Below, piece after piece: positions 58,861 through 64,000 of a DNA stretch of 64,000 nt; position 1 is the stretch's first letter; the number at the start of each line of letters is the position of its first letter. The notes under the pieces are model-generated. The model saw only the letters and a list, made by a program, of their open reading frames with translations, did no database searches and was not told the origin of the DNA. The DNA comes from Erysipelothrix rhusiopathiae (GTDB lineage Bacteria; Bacillota_I; Bacilli_A; Erysipelotrichales; Erysipelotrichaceae). Made by a program: the position numbers and the translations under genes. The DNA is taken from positions 868,001 through 932,000 of the forward strand of contig NZ_LR134439.1 in the NCBI RefSeq assembly GCF_900637845.1. The letters are read 5' to 3'.

Positions 58861-60555
58861 ATGATATTAATCGGAGAAGTTGCACAGTTTTCAGATATCG
58901 CATTTAATGTAATACTTGGTGGTTTTGGAATGTTTTTATTAGGGATCAAGTTGCTAGGGGATGGTTTTAAAGATGCAGCAGGATCAAAAATAAGAGATTA
59001 TATTGAACGGTATACCGGTAATTTACTCTCCGCAATTCTGGTGGGAACGGTAATCACGGCACTTATGCAGTCGAGTACAGCGGCTACTGTAATTTCAATC
59101 AGCCTTGTTCGTGCGGGATTGATGAGTCTTGAGGCAGCAATTGGAATTTCTGTTGGCGCGAATTTAGGTACTACGGTAACGGCTTTGATGATTGGACTGA
59201 ATATAGAGGCCATGGGTTATTATTTTGTCTTTATTGGTGCCATAATCCTTCTTACGAAGAAACGCTATAAAAGTGTGGGTCAGATATTCTTTGGACTGGG
59301 AATAACATTTGTCGGTCTTGAGTTAATGAGTGATCAACTCATCATCTTGCAAGATGTTCCACAGTTTGAAGCTTACTTGGTAAAAATGTCAGATAATCCA
59401 TGGCTTGCGTTATTAGCAGGAACGATTGGTACAGCAGTAATCAACTCATCAATGGCTGTGATTGCGCTTGTCCAAAAAATATATGCAGGTGGAGGGATGT
59501 CGATGGTTGCAGCCTCTGCATTTGTATATGGATCAAATGTAGGAACAACTCTAACCGCAATCCTTGCTTCAGCGGGAGGATCTGTATCCACAAAAAGAGC
59601 AGGTTGGTTTCACGCACTTTATAATGTAATTGGTGCACTCATAACCATGCTGTTTATCTATCCGTATTCCAACTTTATATTATATCTTAACGGGAAAATG
59701 GGTGGATCACCGGAAATGGCAGTTGGAATTAACCACTTTGTCTTTAATTTAATTTGGGTAGTTGGAATTATTCCATTTATTCCAGCGTGTATCAGACTAT
59801 TAAAAATTCTAATACCTGGAGAGGATCGCATTAAAGAACGCGAAAAAATTGAAGCACTGGATTATGAGTTAATCAAGACATTCCCCGATGGTGCTTTTCA
59901 ATTAGCGCAGAAACAAACACTACAAATGGCCGATTTAGTTGTGGAGTCATTTGAAACTACACATGACTATCTTACAACTCGTGATGATGAAGATTTTGAT
60001 GTCATTGGCCAGTTGGAAGAGATGGTCAACGAATTAGATTATAATCTAACTCGTTATCTGCTTGCGATTGCGAAGGACACACAACTCGATGGCCGTATGG
60101 CAGAACAATATTCAACCAGCGTTGATATCGTAAAAAATATCGAAAGAATGGGGGATATTACGACCAATATTGCGGGATTTTATGAACGGATTTTTGAAAA
60201 CAGAGGAACATTCTCAGATGAAGCTCTGTATGATCTTGAAACCATGTATAAACTTGTATTGGATATGATACAAAGAAGTTTCAAAATACTTAAGTCAGAT
60301 TCCCTACAAGGATATGAAAAATTGGTGCAGGATGAGGATTACCTTGATTTAATTGATGTGAAATACCGTGAACGTCATTTCCATCGTATTTCTGACGGTA
60401 TTTGTGATGATCCAATCGCAAGTAGTTTATACGTTGATATTCTTGCTTCGTTAGAGCGACTTGGTGATCATTGTATTAATATCGTAGAGAAGGTAAAAGA
60501 ACGCAATCCTGAGAAAATGCTTGAAACGGAAATACAAATTGATACAATGAATTAA
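58861..60555 (+). CDS. Na/Pi cotransporter family protein with PhoU-like domain
   Basis: 564 residues. Eight or nine spans over about 330 residues with two QSSTA-type repeats (ALMQSSTAATVISI, INSSMAVIALVQ; each with neighbouring GANLGTT or GSNVGTT), the Na-coupled phosphate carrier pattern (PF02690). The C-terminal 200 residues are PhoU-like helices. It imports phosphate with sodium. ATG follows AGGAGGTGCAGG. The next gene is 29 nt downstream and possibly co-transcribed. Confidence 0.93.
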   Translation: MILIGEVAQFSDIAFNVILGGFGMFLLGIKLLGDGFKDAAGSKIRDYIERYTGNLLSAILVGTVITALMQSSTAATVISISLVRAGLMSLEAAIGISVGANLGTTVTALMIGLNIEAMGYYFVFIGAIILLTKKRYKSVGQIFFGLGITFVGLELMSDQLIILQDVPQFEAYLVKMSDNPWLALLAGTIGTAVINSSMAVIALVQKIYAGGGMSMVAASAFVYGSNVGTTLTAILASAGGSVSTKRAGWFHALYNVIGALITMLFIYPYSNFILYLNGKMGGSPEMAVGINHFVFNLIWVVGIIPFIPACIRLLKILIPGEDRIKEREKIEALDYELIKTFPDGAFQLAQKQTLQMADLVVESFETTHDYLTTRDDEDFDVIGQLEEMVNELDYNLTRYLLAIAKDTQLDGRMAEQYSTSVDIVKNIERMGDITTNIAGFYERIFENRGTFSDEALYDLETMYKLVLDMIQRSFKILKSDSLQGYEKLVQDEDYLDLIDVKYRERHFHRISDGICDDPIASSLYVDILASLERLGDHCINIVEKVKERNPEKMLETEIQIDTMN

Positions 60556-60583
60556 GATTGAGTAAAGAGAGGTTTTTTAGGAA

Positions 60584-61318
60584 ATGTATTCTAAATTAAG
60601 TACGATGTACTATGAAACATCAAAACCCATTGGGACATCACTTGGTGGTGATCTAGAATTTTATTTTGAAGCGATAAAGCAATCACGATCAATTTTGGAA
60701 GTTGGTTCGGGAACTGGAAGATTATTAATTCCGTTTTTAAAAGAAGGGCTGAAAATTGAAGGCATTGATGCTTCAAGCGATATGGTCTCAATGTGTATCA
60801 CTCATTGTATAGAGCATGATGTTGAAGCGAATGTAAAGCAAATCGATGTCTATAATATGAGTGAAGTCGGAACATTTGATGCGATCATTATTCCTACCGG
60901 AACTTTTTGTTTGTTTAGTGATCCAAATGCCGTGATTGAAGGCTGTTATGAACATCTTGAGAAAGGTGGTAAGTTAGTTCTTGATTTAATCTTTCCACAT
61001 GGATTTGTTCCGGGGAGTGTTCATCGTCACGTAGTTTATCCGAACCAAAAGGATGTATTGTTTCTTGAAGATCATCAACATACAATAAATTGGCAAACAC
61101 AGCAAACAAGACAATTTTTTAGATATGAACTCTGGCGTGAAAATAAATTATGCGAACAAGAGTTAGAAATTTTCGATTTATATTGGTATCAAATAGATCA
61201 GATGGAAACGATGTTAAGGAATAGTGGTTATGGTCAGATTGAGTGGTATGGAGATTACACCAAAGGATATGATGCTGGATCAGACTATGAAGTTCTAACA
61301 TTATGTGCATATAAATAA
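60584..61318 (+). CDS. SAM-dependent methyltransferase
   Basis: 244 residues. Class I methyltransferase with motif I LEVGSGTGRLLIPF, motif II IEGIDASSDMV, and the DxxxxPTGTF-like strand (FDAIIIPTGTFCLF). The C-terminal region with WRENKLCEQELEIFDLYWY resembles class-I methyltransferases acting on small molecules. The substrate is unknown. The upstream AGAGAGG is 7 nt from the ATG, and a strong terminator follows at 61321. It may form an operon with the phosphate transporter. Confidence 0.8.
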   Translation: MYSKLSTMYYETSKPIGTSLGGDLEFYFEAIKQSRSILEVGSGTGRLLIPFLKEGLKIEGIDASSDMVSMCITHCIEHDVEANVKQIDVYNMSEVGTFDAIIIPTGTFCLFSDPNAVIEGCYEHLEKGGKLVLDLIFPHGFVPGSVHRHVVYPNQKDVLFLEDHQHTINWQTQQTRQFFRYELWRENKLCEQELEIFDLYWYQIDQMETMLRNSGYGQIEWYGDYTKGYDAGSDYEVLTLCAYK

Positions 61319-61320
61319 AT

Positions 61321-61350
61321 AAAAGAGCCAACTTTATGTTGGCTCTTTTT
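61321..61350. terminator. Bidirectional terminator
   Basis: AAAGAGCCAAC / GTTGGCTCTTT with a 5-nt loop lies between the methyltransferase and the ROK gene, both convergent. Confidence 0.9.
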
Positions 61351-62527
61351 ACTGACAAAGTAAGGTTTCGCTTATAGCTAGTGCACAGGCAGCGCGTGCT
61401 CCATTTGCCTTGGAATACGGTTTGATTTCCTTTTGAATTGTTTGTCTTGAGATGAATTCGGAATCGTGTTCTCGAATTTTATTCAGTAACAATGTAGATA
61501 ATTGTTCATCATCAAACAATTGACCGTGTAAATAAATGATATCTGTATCAAGGGTAACAATGATGTTATTGAGGGCAATAGCTAGAAAATTAATTGCATT
61601 TTCTAATAATTGAATTACTGCAGAATCACCGAGGTGATAGGCTTGTAGCAAAATATCCATTGATAACTCGTGTTCTTCATTTACCAGCTGTTTTAGGTAT
61701 GTGTTTGCGGAACTGTTGAATAATAGACTTGCTTTATGGAGCAACCAGGTTTGACTTGCATATGTCTGAAGACATCCAATTTTTCCACACTCACATTGTT
61801 CACCAAATGGATTAACGACGAGATGTCCAATTTCTCCTACAAAATAGTTATTTCGAGCGTAAAGATCGCCTTGATATACATAAGAACAGAAAATTCCACG
61901 TCTAAAATGGAGGAATAAAAAATTCGCATCCGTTTTATCGTGTCCAAATAATCGTTCGCGAATTGCCATCGCATTCACATTATTTTCGAAATAAACGGGA
62001 TATTTTAAATGTTTTTTTAAATAATCTAGTGAGAAATTTGCCCATGAATGGTTGTTTGTGAGGATATGAGCTGAGGTTTTATCGTAATGCCCTGGAATTG
62101 CGATTCCGATACTTGTAACGGCTGTATCAGAATGTTTCTTTAAAAAATCGTTGATTGTTTTCACTAATAAATCGTGTCGCACGTGATCGGATTTCGAGAG
62201 TGTGAATGCTTCTTCGAAGCAAATCTCATTTAAATTGTCGGATAAAGCGAGTGTGAAGGAGTGTTCAAACAGTTCGACTCCGAGATAATAGGAATGATTA
62301 GGAAGAAGTCCTAAGAGTATTTTTCGTCTTCCGACACGAGTATTATCGGTATCTTCTCCGATTTCGCAAATTATTTTGTCGTTGATTAAGTGCTGTGTGA
62401 GATCACTTACAGTCGCCGGGGTAATGTGAAGTGACTTTGAAATATCAATGCGTGAAAGCGGGCCTTTTGAGTATAATAAGTCAAGAATTAAAGCCGTTTG
62501 CTTTGTTTTTGCTTTACTGAGTTGCAT
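61349..62527 (-). CDS. ROK-family transcriptional regulator
   Basis: 392 residues. Residues 1-65 are a winged helix (SRIDISKSLHITPATVSDLTQHL); then the ROK domain with FLFLHFRRGIFCSYV and the zinc-binding C-x-C-G-K-x-G-C-L motif (CECGKIGCLQ). It diverges from the PTS gene with a 223-bp gap containing the inverted repeats TAGGT / ACCTA near its start and TGTAA / TTACA in the PTS promoter. As with XylR/NagC proteins it probably represses a sugar gene set until an intermediate binds. Confidence 0.9.
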   Translation of the reverse strand: MQLSKAKTKQTALILDLLYSKGPLSRIDISKSLHITPATVSDLTQHLINDKIICEIGEDTDNTRVGRRKILLGLLPNHSYYLGVELFEHSFTLALSDNLNEICFEEAFTLSKSDHVRHDLLVKTINDFLKKHSDTAVTSIGIAIPGHYDKTSAHILTNNHSWANFSLDYLKKHLKYPVYFENNVNAMAIRERLFGHDKTDANFLFLHFRRGIFCSYVYQGDLYARNNYFVGEIGHLVVNPFGEQCECGKIGCLQTYASQTWLLHKASLLFNSSANTYLKQLVNEEHELSMDILLQAYHLGDSAVIQLLENAINFLAIALNNIIVTLDTDIIYLHGQLFDDEQLSTLLLNKIREHDSEFISRQTIQKEIKPYSKANGARAACALAISETLLCQ

Positions 62528-62610
62528 ATTCCACCTCCATTAGGTACATTGTAACCTATTAATTATTATTTGTAATCATTAATGGGTGAAATTTAACAAA
62601 ACCAACACAA

Positions 62611-62640
62611 TTATCAAATGTAAGGCTTTACATTTATAAT
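62611..62640 (+). promoter_or_regulatory. PTS promoter with a palindromic TGTAA-N4-TTACA operator
   Basis: TTATCA (62611-62616), 18 nt, TATAAT (62635-62640). TGTAAGGCTTTACA (62619-62632) lies in the spacer; it is an imperfect palindrome resembling a cre site with the central CG reversed, or a ROK operator. Confidence 0.5.
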
Positions 62641-62750
62641 GAAGTGGTCTATAGTGTAGGTAGTTGGTAATATAAAATAATTAATTACTGAGATATTGCG
62701 CACATTTTCAATCTAATTGTTCTATATTATAACCAAAAGAGGAGGATATT

Positions 62751-64000
62751 ATGAATAAAGTAGGAGATTTTTTAGAAGAAAAAGTTTTGCCCGTAGCAGC
62801 GAAGCTTTCAAGTAATAAATTTTTAATTGCAATTCGTGATGGTATTACACTTTCAATGCCATTAATTATCATCGGTTCGATTTTTATGGTTATAGCAAGT
62901 TTTCCTGTACCAGGTTGGGAAGCATGGTTAGGAGATATTGGTGTTGCTGGCTATCTTTGGAAGGGTGTAGACAGTAGTTTTGGATTAGTTGGATTAATTT
63001 CAGCATTTGGTATTGCTTACAGTATTGCTGATCAGCATAAGACAGATGGAATTTCAGCGGGGATTATTGCTTTATCAGCATTTATCGTTGTAACTCCTTT
63101 TGTTAAAGGGGAAACAGGTGCTGGTATTACAGTTGGACTCGTTGGTGCTCGTGGACTCTTTGTAGCGATCATCTTAGGTAATATTAGTGGTCTTATCTAT
63201 CAATGGTTTATCAATAATGAAATCGAAATCAAAATGCCCGATACTGTTCCACCTGCAGTTGCGAAAAGCTTTAGTGCAATTATTCCAGGTGCAGTAATCA
63301 TTACAATGTGGTTAACAATCTTTGGTTTACTTGATAAATTTGGTTTACCAAACTTGCATGATATTGCAGCAGTTGTTTTAGGAAAACCTTTCGGATTACT
63401 TGGAAATAATATTATTGGTACAATTATTGTTGTTGCATTTAACAGTATTTTCTGGTTCTTAGGAATTCATGGGGGTCATGTTGTTAACTCAATTATGAAA
63501 CCAATTTGGATTGCAAACTTAGATGCAAACCGTCTTGCTTATCAAGCTGGTGATGCATTGAAACACATTATTACAGAACCATTTATGGATAACTTTGTAT
63601 ATATCGGTGGTGGTGGAGCCACAATCGGTCTAGTTCTAGCAATCGCATTCTATGCACGTAAGAAAAACACAAGTTTACGTACAAAAGCACTTGCTCCAAT
63701 TACAGTTGTTCCAGGACTCTTTAATATTAATGAGCCTACAATGTTTGGACTTCCAGTAGTACTTAACTTATTATTAATTGTTCCATTTATCTTAGCTCCA
63801 ATGCTTAACGCTTTAATTACTTATTTCGCAATGGCATCAGGATTAGTTCCATTAACACGTAGTGTAGCAACTTGGACAATGCCACCAGTAATTAGTGGAT
63901 TCTTAACAACAGGTAGTATCCGAGGATCAATCTTACAAGTTATTTTAATTGCACTTGATATTCTCTTATACTTACCATTCTTCGCAATGGTTGAAAAAGG
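62751..64000 (+). CDS. PTS lactose/cellobiose-type EIIC permease (cut by window end)
   Basis: The reading frame begins at ATG 62751, 6 nt after GAGGAGG, and runs open to the last base: 416 residues visible, about the whole of a CelB-type EIIC. Nine or so hydrophobic segments are visible with GDFLEEKVLPVAAKLSSN at the start, IRDGITLSMPLIIIGSIF, FGIHGGHV-type FLGIHGGHVVNSI, and NINEPTMFGLPVVLN (the family's NEP-type motif) towards the end. It transports and phosphorylates a beta-diglucoside or similar sugar using EIIB/EIIA. ROK-mediated control is likely. Confidence 0.92.
   Translation, partial: MNKVGDFLEEKVLPVAAKLSSNKFLIAIRDGITLSMPLIIIGSIFMVIASFPVPGWEAWLGDIGVAGYLWKGVDSSFGLVGLISAFGIAYSIADQHKTDGISAGIIALSAFIVVTPFVKGETGAGITVGLVGARGLFVAIILGNISGLIYQWFINNEIEIKMPDTVPPAVAKSFSAIIPGAVIITMWLTIFGLLDKFGLPNLHDIAAVVLGKPFGLLGNNIIGTIIVVAFNSIFWFLGIHGGHVVNSIMKPIWIANLDANRLAYQAGDALKHIITEPFMDNFVYIGGGGATIGLVLAIAFYARKKNTSLRTKALAPITVVPGLFNINEPTMFGLPVVLNLLLIVPFILAPMLNALITYFAMASGLVPLTRSVATWTMPPVISGFLTTGSIRGSILQVILIALDILLYLPFFAMVEK

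Noticed and set aside
1-64000. CRISPR array, IS element, prophage or rRNA operon
   Set aside because: No spaced direct repeats of 25-40 bp, no transposase or integrase motifs, and no rRNA sequence were seen. The tRNA clusters are not next to an integrase.

Overview
The window is a gene-dense, AT-rich stretch of a Gram-positive (Firmicutes-type) chromosome. It has strong AGGAGG ribosome-binding sites, a leucine T-box, LPXTG sorting signals, PTS and CopY/PadR/ROK regulators, and tRNAs with encoded CCA. The gene set (many peroxide-defence proteins, large LPXTG surface proteins with beta-helix or repeat domains, few biosynthetic genes) points to Erysipelotrichia, most likely Erysipelothrix. That assignment is from gene content, not from a database search.

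Layout. 1-8 kb: 3' end of a chromate-type transporter, an XRE regulator, an LPXTG-anchored M14 zinc carboxypeptidase, thiol peroxidase, an RlmD/TrmA-type RNA methyltransferase and an RclA/Har-type disulfide reductase. 8-20.5 kb: a 1519-residue LPXTG protein with a GH110-like beta-helix, small MazG-like and HNH proteins, a membrane GDPD phosphodiesterase, a CopY repressor with its cop box, a LytTR protein, a PanE-like reductase, a TetR regulator, a 1-Cys peroxiredoxin with a PerR/Fur box inside its promoter, and a thioredoxin-like lipoprotein. 20.6-25.3 kb: an RlmA-type methyltransferase group and T-box-controlled leuS. 25.4-29.4 kb: a compact Tad/Flp-like secretion-pilus operon in which two genes seem to start at AUU. 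29.4-41.6 kb: coaX, phosphoesterase, PadR module, LMW-PTP, lrgAB, glpK, two tRNA clusters that share a duplicated Val-Thr-Lys set, pta, a CdaR/PucR-type regulator, an orphan MsmK-type ATPase and tRNA-Gln. 42.2-48 kb: a decayed LPXTG tail, an intact beta-helix LPXTG protein, and a Nat-type ABC exporter. 48-57 kb: a dlt-like locus. 57-64 kb: small membrane proteins, a choloylglycine-hydrolase-family enzyme, a Na/Pi symporter, a methyltransferase, and a ROK regulator divergent from a cellobiose-type PTS EIIC that runs off the end.

Most notable system: 48.9-57.0 kb. A Sfp-type phosphopantetheinyl transferase diverges from a tight five-gene operon: DltA-like adenylation enzyme, fold-III PLP decarboxylase-family enzyme, 76-residue carrier protein, MBOAT acyltransferase, DltD-like SGNH protein. 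A two-component system follows directly. This is a dlt pathway with a PLP enzyme inserted between activation and the carrier protein. It suggests that a cell-envelope polymer is esterified with a modified (for example decarboxylated or racemised) amino acid rather than simply D-alanine. Phased TTAAG half-sites occur in front of both the operon and the two-component genes, which suggests regulation by that system.

Second most notable: the Tad-like operon (CpaB, CpaF, TadB, TadC, a 50-residue Flp-like pilin, TadE-like pseudopilins). The only plausible starts for the CpaB and CpaF genes are AUU codons placed 7 nt behind near-perfect Shine-Dalgarno sequences.
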